Origin: Desulfobacterales bacterium | GTDB lineage: Bacteria > Desulfobacterota > DSM-4660 > Desulfatiglandales > Desulfatiglandaceae | Assembly (NCBI GenBank): GCA_022013615.1 | Contig: JAKLQB010000556.1 | Coordinates: 1-10,351, forward strand | Direction: 5' to 3' | Length of the DNA: 10,351 nt | Shown here: piece after piece, positions 1 to 6,615 of the stretch | Layout of the letters: each line of letters begins with the position of its first letter | Numbering within the stretch: position 1 is the stretch's first letter | Notes under the pieces: generated by a model | Database searches by the model: none | What the model was told of the DNA's origin: nothing | Seen by the model: the letters and a program-made list of their open reading frames with translations, nothing else | Position numbers and translations under genes: made by a program

Positions 1-3000
1 ATCGCGATTTCAAAGAGCTAAGATTCGGAGGCACGCACGACACGGTTGTCTACGCGGTCAGGGATGGCAAAGTGGATGCCGGTACTGTAAGAACGGATAC
101 ATTAGAGAATATGGAAATTGAAGGGAAGATAAATCTTAAAGACTTCCATGTGATCCATAAACATGGTGGAGGGCTGGTTCATTTGCCTTTTTTACACTCA
201 ACCCGTTCTTATCCGGAATGGCCTTTTGCAAAAGTCAAACACACACCTGATGAACTGGCAGAAAAGGTTGCAACAGCATTGCTTGAAATGCCTAAGGGTT
301 CTTCTGCTGCAAAGGCAGCAAGATGTGCCGGTTGGACCATTCCTTTGAACTATCAATCAGTACATGAATGTTTAAAGGAGCTGAAGGTCGGGCCTTACAG
401 GGATCTGGGCAAAATAATATTCTCAGATGTTTTCAAAAAGTACCGAGAGTGGATGTTAGCAATTATCATCCTATTTGCAATACTGGCAGGGGCCATTGGT
501 TATATTCTAAGACTCAACCGAGGCATTAAGGGATCCCATGTAAAATTACAGAAAGAAATCGAAGAGCGAAAGCAAGTAGAGGAGGCGCTGCGGGAGAGTG
601 AGGAGCGTTTTAGGGATATCTCATTTAGTATGGCGGACTGGATTTGGGAAGTTGACAAAGACGGGAAATACACATTTGCGTCTGGAAGTGTAAAGGAAAT
701 TCTTGGATATGATAGTGAAGAGCTTATCGGGAAAACACCCTTCGAACTAATGCCGGAAGACGAAGCAAAGCGAGTCAGTGAAGTTTTCAGAGTAATTGGC
801 GCTGAAAAGAAACCAATTGTTGATTTGGAAAACTGGAACATTACAAAAGACGGAAAACGGGTTTGCTTCCTCACCAATGGCGTACCAATACTAAACAAGC
901 AAGGCGAGATATGCGGCTACCGAGGAGTTGATAAAGACATCACCGAGCGGAAGCTGGCTGAGGAGGCGCTAATAAAAGCCGAAGCCATGTACCGCAAACT
1001 GTTTGAAGCTGTCCCGGTGGGGCTTTACCGAACCACGATGGAGGGAGTGATCCTGGACGCAAACCCTGCCCTGGTACAGCTACTGGGCTACCCGGATCTG
1101 CAAACACTAAAAAGGGTCAATACGAAAGACATTGTTCATCCCGAGGATCGTTATCGCACACATGCCCTGCTGAAGGAACAAGACGTCGTGCATGATTTCG
1201 AACTGCGTGTTAGCAAACGCGATGGCACGGTCATCCATGTGAGGGATAGGGTGAAGGCCGTCCGCGATGCCAGCGGGCGAATGATCTATCAGGAGGGGAG
1301 CTTAGAAGACATCACCGAACGCAAGCAGGCGGAAGAAGCGCTTAAAGAATCTGAATCAAGATACCGGACACTGGTGGAGTGTTCTACTGATGCTATTCTG
1401 ATGATTGATAAAGAAAGGGATATCATCCACTGCAATCACGCATGCCTTGATCTTTTTGGCTATGAGCGAGGGGAAATTGAGGGCAAATCCATAAGGATTA
1501 TTCATAAATCGGACCAAAGCTTCTATTCCTTTGGGGATATAGCCTATCCTATTATTGAGAGAATTGGTTACTTCAGAACAGAATGGGACTTTCTGCGTAA
1601 GGATGGCACTGTCATACCGGTTGAGACAGTGACATCACCAATAAGATCATCTGATGGAGCCATAGAGGGTTATATTGCCGTAATCAGAGATATCACCAAG
1701 CGGAAACAGGCAGAGGAAGAGCGAATCCGTTTGTCCACTGCCATTGAACAGTCAGCTGAAAGTGTGGTCATTACCGATAGAGAGGGCACAATCAGGTATG
1801 TCAACCCTGCTTTCGAATCCGTTACAGGTTACAGCCGGCAAGAGGCTATTGGCCAAAACCCCCGGATCATAAAGAGTAACAAACACGTCAAAGAATTCTA
1901 TTCAGACCTGTGGGATACCATCATCAGTGGCAAAGTGTGGAGAGGCCGTCTGACAAACAAAAAAAAAGATGGGACGCTTTACGAGGAAGAGGCGACCATC
2001 TCGCCCGTCAATAATACTTCAGGCGAGATCATAAACTTTGTGGCTGTCAAGCGAGACGTGACCGAAGAAATTAAATTGGAAGATAAGCTTCGGCAGGCCC
2101 AAAAAATGGAAGCCATCGGAACCCTTGCAGGAGGCATTGCCCATGACTTTAACAATATCTTGAGCGCCATTATCGGATACACTGAATTGACTCAATACGA
2201 AATACCGGAAGGATCTAAGGCAAAGGGAAATTTAAGGGAAGTGCTAAAGGCAGGGCGCCGTGCAAAAGACCTGGTGAAGCAAATCCTTGCTTTCAGCCGC
2301 CAGGGGGACCAGGAACGGAAACCCTTGCAGATAAGCCATATTGTAAAGGAGGTACTCAAGCTTCTGAGGGCATCACTTCCCACGACCATCGAATTCCGGC
2401 TGAACATTGAACCTGAAATTGGCATTATTGAGGCCGATCCCACTCAGATGCACCAGGTGTTGATGAATCTCTGCACAAATGCAGCCCACGCCATGGATGA
2501 AAAAGGAGGGATTCTGGAACTGAGCGTCCAGAATGTTACTATTTTTGAGGACGGATTTGCGAGTGGAGAACCAGAAAAATCCAAAACCCGAAATTTGAAA
2601 TCAAAAATCTTATTGCCCCCGGGCCCCTATGTGACCTTGACAGTGAGTGATACGGGCCACGGTATGTCTGCTGAGGTGCTCGGTCGTATATTTGATCCTT
2701 ACTTTACAACCATGGAAAAGGGAGAGGGAACCGGCCTGGGACTGGCCGTTGTACACGGGATCGTGAAGAGTCACGGGGGAGCAATCACTGTTTATAGCAA
2801 GGTGGGGAAGGGTTCTACCTTCAAGGTATATTTTCCTGTAATTGAAAAGAAACTGGTGGAAAAAGAGGAAAAAGCAGAAGCCATTTCTACAGGACATCAA
2901 CGAATTCTTTTCGTGGACGATGAACCTGTCCTTGTAGACATAGGAAAAAAGATGCTTGAGCACCTTGGGCATCAGGTTATCACCAGGACAAGCAGTGTGG

Positions 3001-3278
3001 AAGCGCTTGAGGCTTTCCGGAATAATCCCGACAAATTCGACCTGGTCATAACAGATAAAACCATGCCCCAGATGACGGGTTTTGGTCTTGCCAAAGAAAT
3101 AAAACGGATAAGGCCGGGTGTCCCCATTATCCTGTGTACCGGGTTCAGTGATACAACCGATGAAGATAAGGCCAGGGCCATGGGCATTAACGGATTGGTA
3201 ATGAAACCTGTAGTAATGCGAGAGATGGCTGAAATTATCAAGAGAGTATCGGACGGGAGAGGGTGCATCAAAAAATAA
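1..3278 (+). CDS. Hybrid sensor histidine kinase: PhnD-type domain, 4 PAS, HisKA, HATPase, receiver (5' partial)
   Basis: Membrane sensor kinase that should autophosphorylate on His and pass phosphate to its own receiver. The frame is open to the left edge (first full codon at 3), and the residues before Met72 already match the end of a phosphate/phosphonate-binding (PhnD-like) domain (FGGTHDTVVYAV, DAGTVRTDTLE), so the Met codon at 72 is internal. Numbering that Met as 1: PhnD-like tail to ~110, membrane helix ~127-147, coiled coil ~155-175, PAS ~176-294, ~303-418, ~427-545 and ~553-668, HisKA with H691 in GGIAHDFNN, HATPase with N799/N803, DTGHG 860-864 and GEGTGLGL 884-891, and receiver with D949/D950, phospho-acceptor D995, T1023 and K1045. 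All catalytic residues are present. Oddity: ~13 extra residues (~834-846) inside the ATPase domain. The ligand is not deducible. An HPt gene follows 46 nt downstream. Confidence 0.95.
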   Translation, partial: RDFKELRFGGTHDTVVYAVRDGKVDAGTVRTDTLENMEIEGKINLKDFHVIHKHGGGLVHLPFLHSTRSYPEWPFAKVKHTPDELAEKVATALLEMPKGSSAAKAARCAGWTIPLNYQSVHECLKELKVGPYRDLGKIIFSDVFKKYREWMLAIIILFAILAGAIGYILRLNRGIKGSHVKLQKEIEERKQVEEALRESEERFRDISFSMADWIWEVDKDGKYTFASGSVKEILGYDSEELIGKTPFELMPEDEAKRVSEVFRVIGAEKKPIVDLENWNITKDGKRVCFLTNGVPILNKQGEICGYRGVDKDITERKLAEEALIKAEAMYRKLFEAVPVGLYRTTMEGVILDANPALVQLLGYPDLQTLKRVNTKDIVHPEDRYRTHALLKEQDVVHDFELRVSKRDGTVIHVRDRVKAVRDASGRMIYQEGSLEDITERKQAEEALKESESRYRTLVECSTDAILMIDKERDIIHCNHACLDLFGYERGEIEGKSIRIIHKSDQSFYSFGDIAYPIIERIGYFRTEWDFLRKDGTVIPVETVTSPIRSSDGAIEGYIAVIRDITKRKQAEEERIRLSTAIEQSAESVVITDREGTIRYVNPAFESVTGYSRQEAIGQNPRIIKSNKHVKEFYSDLWDTIISGKVWRGRLTNKKKDGTLYEEEATISPVNNTSGEIINFVAVKRDVTEEIKLEDKLRQAQKMEAIGTLAGGIAHDFNNILSAIIGYTELTQYEIPEGSKAKGNLREVLKAGRRAKDLVKQILAFSRQGDQERKPLQISHIVKEVLKLLRASLPTTIEFRLNIEPEIGIIEADPTQMHQVLMNLCTNAAHAMDEKGGILELSVQNVTIFEDGFASGEPEKSKTRNLKSKILLPPGPYVTLTVSDTGHGMSAEVLGRIFDPYFTTMEKGEGTGLGLAVVHGIVKSHGGAITVYSKVGKGSTFKVYFPVIEKKLVEKEEKAEAISTGHQRILFVDDEPVLVDIGKKMLEHLGHQVITRTSSVEALEAFRNNPDKFDLVITDKTMPQMTGFGLAKEIKRIRPGVPIILCTGFSDTTDEDKARAMGINGLVMKPVVMREMAEIIKRVSDGRGCIKK
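2571..2609 (+). repeat. Repeat-like in-frame insert in the kinase ATPase domain
   Basis: A low-complexity A-rich stretch encodes PEKSKTRNLKSKI between the N box and the G1 box. The related kinase at 9288-10091 is 13 residues shorter over the same interval (34 versus 47 residues from GG(I/V)LE to LTV). Lys/Ser/Asn-rich peptides of this kind are what short AT-rich intergenic repeats give when read in frame. The origin as a repeat is inference. Confidence 0.45.
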
Positions 3279-3324
3279 TGTGACTGAAATGTTAAAAGTG
3301 GCCGAAGCGTGAAGGAGTAAGGCT

Positions 3325-3648
3325 GTGAAAGCAAAAAAATTAGCAGAAAATCTGGGACTGGAAGAAGAGAAATTTGCCGAACTGTTTGGGCTTTACAAGG
3401 AGACAGCTTCTTCCGATCTAAAGGAACTGAAATTTGCTATCAGTGCCGGAGATGCAGAAAAGGCTCACGAAAAGGCCCATTCCATTAAAGGGGCGTCCGG
3501 CAATCTTGGCCTTGATGAATTGTATGAGACAGCCAAGGCGATTGATGACCGTGCCAGGGTAAATTCTTTGGATGGACTGGAAAAAATGTTTCAGGAATTT
3601 TGGGAAAGTTATGATAAGCTGGTAAAGGAGCTTGAAAAGAGCAGTTAA
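3325..3648 (+). CDS. Stand-alone HPt (histidine phosphotransfer) protein
   Basis: A 107-residue cytosolic protein expected to form the four-helix HPt bundle and shuttle phosphate between a receiver and another partner. The signature is KAHSIKGASGNLG, with H52 as the phospho-acceptor and the usual Gly-rich follow-up. Length fits a single HPt domain with nothing else. The start is GTG at 3325, with AAGGAG at 3312-3317 seven bases upstream; no ATG start fits better. It lies 46 nt after the hybrid kinase and is very probably in its operon, so the kinase receiver (D995) is the natural donor. The next gene, a likely output component, is broken, so the relay may now have no local output. Confidence 0.9.
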   Translation: MKAKKLAENLGLEEEKFAELFGLYKETASSDLKELKFAISAGDAEKAHEKAHSIKGASGNLGLDELYETAKAIDDRARVNSLDGLEKMFQEFWESYDKLVKELEKSS

Positions 3649-3662
3649 AAAAAGATCCACCA

Positions 3663-3827
3663 ATGAATTCACAAGAAATCCTGGAAAAGCTCGATCGAAT
3701 AGAAGGTCTCCCCAATTTGCCGGCTATTGCAATGGAAGTGAATGAAATGCTTAATCCCAAGATTTTGGATTATAATAGCATCAAAAAATCCCCCTTAATC
3801 CCCCTTTGCAAAAGGGGGAAATTGTAG
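3663..3827 (+). pseudogene. Truncated HDOD-domain protein (N-terminal ~40 codons)
   Basis: An ATG ORF of 54 codons. Residues 1-41 (LDRIEGLPNLPAIAMEVNEM, then LNPKILDYNSIKK) look like the start of an HDOD signalling domain, a family normally well over 200 residues and often found with receivers and kinases. From about codon 42 the frame reads into a C-rich palindromic repeat (SPLIPLCKRGKL) and stops at 3825-3827. No continuation of the HDOD domain is visible downstream, so the rest has been lost rather than shifted in frame. It sits 14 nt after the HPt gene, consistent with a former kinase-HPt-HDOD operon. No clear Shine-Dalgarno is seen. The family call rests on a short segment. Confidence 0.6.
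3787..3820. repeat. C-rich palindromic intergenic repeat at the HDOD truncation
   Basis: Two CCCCCTT units are followed by a hairpin: CCCCCTTT (3800-3807), loop GCA, AAAGGGGG (3811-3818), an 8-bp perfect stem. It lies exactly where HDOD similarity ends. It resembles the dispersed 'aaatcccccttaatccccc' type of bacterial interspersed repeat. It could also act as a weak terminator, but no T-run follows. Confidence 0.65.
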
Positions 3828-4104
3828 TCTCCCCTCTTAGACAGGACGAAATCTTAACCTCCCACTTCGTAAAGTGCTTTTACCCTTTTTTGAGTTGGAC
3901 TTTTGCGGATCCCTGCCCCATACACCCACACATTATGATATTTGCACTCCCACTTCACATGTGATAAGTTTTAACAAGATATCATTTTTTAGCCCCTTTC
4001 TTGCCCGCTCCTTAGAGCCTTAGGGAATGAAACATTATCACTTTTGATCGGTAAAAATTATAAGGTTAACACCGGCAAAGCTGGTGGTTGATTACTGCTG
4101 TTAA
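3828..4104. other. Gene-less interval with a REP-like hairpin at its end
   Basis: No supportable ORF on either strand. A weak hairpin CACTT-cgta-AAGTG lies at 3863-3876. An ATAAGTTTTAA motif at 3964-3974 also occurs in the ATPase-type promoter repeat at 5867-5876 (and as ATAAGTTTTGA at 8761-8771). An ACCGGC-aaa-GCTGGT hairpin lies near 4070-4085, immediately before the sensor fragment. The last resembles the palindromes near 9260 in sequence and position relative to a broken sensor gene. Confidence 0.4.
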
Positions 4105-4359
4105 AAAAACCTTTATAAGCGGGGTGATGTAAAAGGTTTTGAGATCGAATTTAAGAGGAAAGATTTGCAGATTGTCAGCGCCGACTGCAGCATGTATCTG
4201 GTGCAGCGGGTCAAAGAACGTACTGCCGAACTAAAGAAAAGAACCAGGGAGCTGGGGTGTTTTAAAAAGTTGTTCGTAGATCGTGAGCTGCGTATGGTGG
4301 AGCTGAAAAAGCGAATCGAGGTGCTGGAAAAGGAGCTGACGGCGAAGGGGAAGGGGTAA
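4105..4359 (+). pseudogene. Sensor-protein remnant: end of a PAS domain plus C-terminal coiled coil
   Basis: Open in frame from 4105. The segment GFEIEFKRKDLQIVSADCSM (4135-4194) reads like the last strands of a PAS domain. It passes abruptly into a coiled coil, RVKERTAELKKRT, and then FVDRELRMVELKKRIEVLEKEL, ending at a TAA at 4357-4359. A normal PAS domain would have about 15-20 more residues before the coil, so an internal deletion is likely. A TTG at 4165 has a purine-rich AAGAGGAAAG upstream and could be misread as a start, but similarity begins before it. The last 47 residues match the fragment at 6900-7124 at 29 positions. This kind of coil is common at the C-terminus or linker of PAS sensor proteins. 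Probably not functional. Confidence 0.6.
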
Positions 4360-4360
4360 A

Positions 4361-4387
4361 TGGACGATGGACGATGGGACGATGGAC
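4361..4387. repeat. Short tandem repeat, unit TGGACGA
   Basis: About three to four copies of a 7-bp unit (TGGACGA, TGGACGA, TGGGACGA, TGGACT), with one copy carrying an extra G. It starts directly after the stop of the sensor fragment. No function is suggested. Confidence 0.75.
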
Positions 4388-4451
4388 TGAGATCGTCATG
4401 GATGGGCTTTGGGGAGTTAACGATTATCAATTAACAATTTGCAATTCTAAC

Positions 4452-4501
4452 GAGATTAAAAGGGAAGAATAATTGTGAACTTTGAATTGTCAATTGTGAA
4501 T
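4452..4501. repeat. AATTGT-type intergenic repeat, copy 1
   Basis: Begins GAGATTAAAAGGGAA, then AATAATTGTGAA, and continues with AATTGTCAATTGTGAAT. It is homologous to copy 2 at 7135-7186, which also starts GAGATTGAAAGGGAA and also follows a sensor coiled-coil fragment. The 3' part matches copy 3 at 8562-8602. Confidence 0.75.
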
Positions 4502-4536
4502 GGAAAGAGAGAGAAATGTGACGGCTATATTTACCA

Positions 4537-4584
4537 TAATTCCAAAATAGACTTGACTGTTTTGGAATTACACATAAAATAGAC
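4537..4584 (+). promoter_or_regulatory. Promoter with 11-bp inverted repeat and 9-bp direct repeat, upstream of the ATPase
   Basis: The -35 element is TTGACT (4553-4558) and the -10 is TAAAAT (4575-4580), with 16-bp spacing. The arms TAATTCCAAAA (4537-4547) and TTTTGGAATTA (4560-4570) form a perfect inverted repeat that brackets the -35. AAAATAGAC occurs at 4544-4552 and again at 4576-4584, an offset of 32 bp, about three helical turns. Such symmetry around a promoter suggests a dimeric or looping repressor, possibly autoregulation. The expected start of transcription falls at about 4587, the A of the start codon, and no Shine-Dalgarno is present. Confidence 0.7.
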
Positions 4585-4586
4585 AT

Positions 4587-5714
4587 ATGCGCTATATAAC
4601 ATCCCACATTCTCGATGACCTGAAAAGAAAGATGGTTTTTGTAGGAGGTCCCCGGCAGGTGGGTAAAACAACCCTTGCAAAGGCCATCCTCACCAGTAAT
4701 TACCCTGATGGGCGTTATCTTAACTGGGATTTTGATGAAGATCGTCAGGATATTCTTCAGAAAAGGTGGAGCACGGATAATCCGCTGCTCATATTTGACG
4801 AGTTACACAAGCTCCCTAAGTGGAAGGGCTGGATCAAGGGAATATATGACGTGTCTCACAATCTCCATTCATTCCTGATTACGGGTTCAGCCCGTCTTGA
4901 TGTCTATCGTCGAGGCGGCGACTCCCTATTGGGAAGATACCATTACTGGCGGTTGCATCCTTTCACCCTTGATGAGATCCCAAAGGGGATTTCTCCAAAA
5001 GATGCTTTCAAACGTCTGATGACGCTTGGGGGGTTCCCTGAGCCGTTTCTGGAGGGTGATGAACGTAGCGCGAGACGCTGGCGGCGGGAGCGCTTTGACA
5101 GGGTTCTGAGAGAAGATGTCCGGGATCTCGAACCGGTAAGGGACATTCAGCTATTAAGCATATTTCTGGACCTGTTGCGGCACAGGGTGGGTGGTCTGGT
5201 CGTCCTGTCAAATCTTGCCGGGGACCTGGAAATCTCTCCAAAGACGGCAAAGGCATGGCTGGAAACTCTGGAGAGAATGTATCTGGTATTCAGCGTAAGG
5301 CCCTATACAAAGTCATTGCCGCGAGCGGTAAGAAAACCGCCCAAGGTCTACTTTTTTGATAATGGTGACGTGCTGGGTGATGAAGGGGCCCGTTTTGAGA
5401 ACCTTGTTGCCACATCGCTCTTGAAACGATTGCACTATCTCGAAGACAGCCAGGGCTATAAATATGAATTGCGATATATCCGTGACAAAGAAGGCCGCGA
5501 AGTTGATTTTGCAATTGTTAAAGAAGGGGAACTGGAAGAGTTGATAGAGGTTAAATACTCGGATGATTCAATAGCGAGATCACTCTCCTATTATGCCGAC
5601 CGCCTTAACCCCAAAAAGGCCATACAGATTGTTTCGGAGATAAAAAGACCCTATGACAAAGGTAAAATAAGAGTTACCGACCCCATATCCTATTTTAGCA
5701 ACTTTTTCAAATGA
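4587..5714 (+). CDS. AAA+ ATPase of the DUF4143 family
   Basis: A 375-residue ATP-binding protein, the usual family length. Walker A is GGPRQVGKTT (20-29, K27), Walker B is LLIFDELHK (67-75, D71/E72), and FLITGSAR (96-103) is sensor-1-like. A winged-helix-like region (~190-250) is followed by KVYFFDNG and the C-terminal DUF4143 region. That region has GREVDF (D307) and LIEVKYSD (E321, K323), an arrangement reminiscent of PD-(D/E)xK nuclease-like folds. The cellular role of the family is not established, and nuclease activity is not claimed. ATG 4587 is chosen because MRYITSHILDDLKRKMVFVG matches the usual N-terminus. It stands alone on the + strand with its own promoter. The first codons of another member of the broad family occur at 5909. 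Confidence 0.93.
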   Translation: MRYITSHILDDLKRKMVFVGGPRQVGKTTLAKAILTSNYPDGRYLNWDFDEDRQDILQKRWSTDNPLLIFDELHKLPKWKGWIKGIYDVSHNLHSFLITGSARLDVYRRGGDSLLGRYHYWRLHPFTLDEIPKGISPKDAFKRLMTLGGFPEPFLEGDERSARRWRRERFDRVLREDVRDLEPVRDIQLLSIFLDLLRHRVGGLVVLSNLAGDLEISPKTAKAWLETLERMYLVFSVRPYTKSLPRAVRKPPKVYFFDNGDVLGDEGARFENLVATSLLKRLHYLEDSQGYKYELRYIRDKEGREVDFAIVKEGELEELIEVKYSDDSIARSLSYYADRLNPKKAIQIVSEIKRPYDKGKIRVTDPISYFSNFFK

Positions 5715-5720
5715 CGACTG

Positions 5721-5876
5721 AAGGAGCCGCAGAATTTGGAAGGATTTACTTCATACATACTCACTTCGTGAGCGTCAAGGCGCTGCGCGCCGTAAAGACG
5801 CTACGCCGTCAGGGGGAGCCTTAAAGCGCAAACCATACATACTTAAAGGATTGACTTGTTACCCAATAAGTTTTAA
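5721..5876 (+). repeat. ATPase-type upstream/promoter repeat, copy A, split by an insertion
   Basis: Positions 5721-5761 joined to 5844-5876 match copy B at 8698-8771 over about 74 bases with seven mismatches. Copy A is interrupted by 82 bp: the 72-bp hairpin element plus one duplicated CATACATACT. The repeat includes the TTGACT -35 element at 5851-5856, so a promoter region is what has been duplicated. Confidence 0.8.
5762..5833. mobile_element. 72-bp hairpin element flanked by 10-bp direct repeats
   Basis: CATACATACT at 5752-5761 and 5834-5843 flanks 72 bp that copy B (8698-8771) lacks. Inside are three consecutive hairpins: CTCAC-ttc-GTGAG (5760-5772, its first two bases lying in the direct repeat), GGCGC-tgc-GCGCC (5779-5791), and GACGC-tac-GC(C)GTC (5797-5810, one bulged C). 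On the minus strand the loops are GAA, GCA and GTA, each closed by C-G. It is too short to encode a protein, so if mobile it moves with help in trans. Confidence 0.65.
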
Positions 5877-5900
5877 TCATATTTAAAACTTTTTGGGGGG
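5851..5900 (+). promoter_or_regulatory. Promoter, inverted repeat and Shine-Dalgarno of the truncated ATPase
   Basis: The -35 TTGACT (5851-5856) is followed 17 bp later by a poor -10, TAATCA (5874-5879). AAGTTTTAA (5868-5876) and TTAAAACTT (5883-5891) are perfect 9-bp inverted arms over the -10 and start region. GGGGGG at 5895-5900 lies 8 nt before the ATG at 5909. The logic mirrors the promoter at 4537-4584: a symmetric site overlapping the promoter of an ATPase gene. Confidence 0.55.
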
Positions 5901-5908
5901 ATCAATCT

Positions 5909-5992
5909 ATGAGAAAGGAATATATTACCAGGCAACATTATCTTGACAGGATAAGGCCCTACTTCATCAACCTTTTGGAAATCAGGGGGTGA
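5909..5992 (+). pseudogene. N-terminal stub of a second AAA ATPase (27 codons)
   Basis: The ORF reads MRKEYITRQHYLDRIRPYFI, then NLLEIRG, and stops at 5990-5992. The first ~22 residues look like the conserved start of a DUF4143-type ATPase that normally continues into a Walker A region (TGQRRVGKS in the family). None of that follows. The 5' end, with promoter and ribosome site, is intact. The break comes just before the Shine-Dalgarno of the DUF433 gene, which overlaps this ORF's stop. It may now act as a translated leader for the downstream pair. The family call rests on a short segment. Confidence 0.6.
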
Positions 5993-5996
5993 TATT

Positions 5997-6227
5997 ATGC
6001 AACAACGTATCTCAATTGATCCTAAAGTTTTTCACGGACAGGCTTGCATTAAGGGAACGCGCATCCCTGTCCATCAAATTGTACATATGATAGCTAACGG
6101 AGATACAATTGAGGATCTCCTCAAAGAGTATCCTTCGCTTGAACGTGACGATATTATTGCCTGTATTGATTATGCTGCGTCACTGACTGAAGAACTGGTT
6201 ACTCCTATTGAGTCATTGGCAATTTAG
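5997..6227 (+). CDS. DUF433 family protein, probable antitoxin
   Basis: A 76-residue protein with the DUF433 hallmarks: ISIDPKVFHGQACIKGTRIP near the N-terminus, then VHQIVHMIANGDTIEDLLKEYP and an IIACIDYA helix. The family is small and helix-turn-helix-like, and is typically encoded immediately before a DUF5615 PIN-like protein, as here; an antitoxin and probable autoregulator role is inferred from that pairing. The ATG at 5997 is preceded by a strong Shine-Dalgarno AGGGGGTGAT (5984-5993) that overlaps the stop of the preceding ATPase stub. The gap to the next gene is 2 nt. No dedicated promoter was identified between the stub and this gene. Confidence 0.88.
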   Translation: MQQRISIDPKVFHGQACIKGTRIPVHQIVHMIANGDTIEDLLKEYPSLERDDIIACIDYAASLTEELVTPIESLAI

Positions 6228-6229
6228 AA

Positions 6230-6589
6230 ATGAAAATCCTCGTGGATGAGAACATACCTTTAATGACCGTTCAGGCATTGCGTGAAATGACCCATGAGGT
6301 ATTAGACATTCGAGGCACATTAGATGAGGGCACATCGGATGAGATTTTATGGAAGATTAGCCAGCGAGAAGGGCAATTATTAATCACCACGGATAAGGGA
6401 TTCACGGAGTACCGTGAAAAACTGCATCATGGCATCCTTATTGTACGCCTTAGAAAGCCGAATCGCCACAAGATTCACCAACGAGTCATGCAAGCTATGA
6501 AACGATTTGCTGAAAGAGAATGGCCTGGTTTGTTAGTTGTAATGCGGGATACGGTTCAAAGTGTGTGGCGAACCAGGAAACAACGGTAA
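6230..6589 (+). CDS. DUF5615 PIN-like protein, probable toxin
   Basis: A 119-residue protein of the PIN-like DUF5615 family. Acidic residues typical of the fold are visible: D6 in ILVDENIP, D37/E38 in GTSDEIL and D55 in LLITTDKGF, followed by HGILIVRL. PIN-domain proteins are commonly Mg2+-dependent RNases, but activity of this subfamily is inferred. The start at 6230 lies 2 nt after the DUF433 stop with no clear Shine-Dalgarno, so translational coupling is likely. Length is normal for the family. The 3' end appears intact. Confidence 0.87.
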   Translation: MKILVDENIPLMTVQALREMTHEVLDIRGTLDEGTSDEILWKISQREGQLLITTDKGFTEYREKLHHGILIVRLRKPNRHKIHQRVMQAMKRFAEREWPGLLVVMRDTVQSVWRTRKQR

Positions 6590-6615
6590 ATATTGTATCA
6601 ACCACAGGTCCTCTT

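Noticed and set aside
72..74. ATG 72 as the true start of the first kinase
   Set aside because: The frame is open to the window edge, the upstream residues match the PhnD-like family, and there is no Shine-Dalgarno.
2610..3334. Minus-strand ORFs opposite the kinase ATPase and receiver domains
   Set aside because: These are reverse-strand shadows of a strongly supported gene, without recognisable domains.
5943..5948. Perfect TTGACA inside the ATPase stub as a promoter for DUF433
   Set aside because: No acceptable -10 lies 16-18 bp downstream; the hexamer is accounted for by Leu-Asp-Arg codons of the conserved N-terminus.
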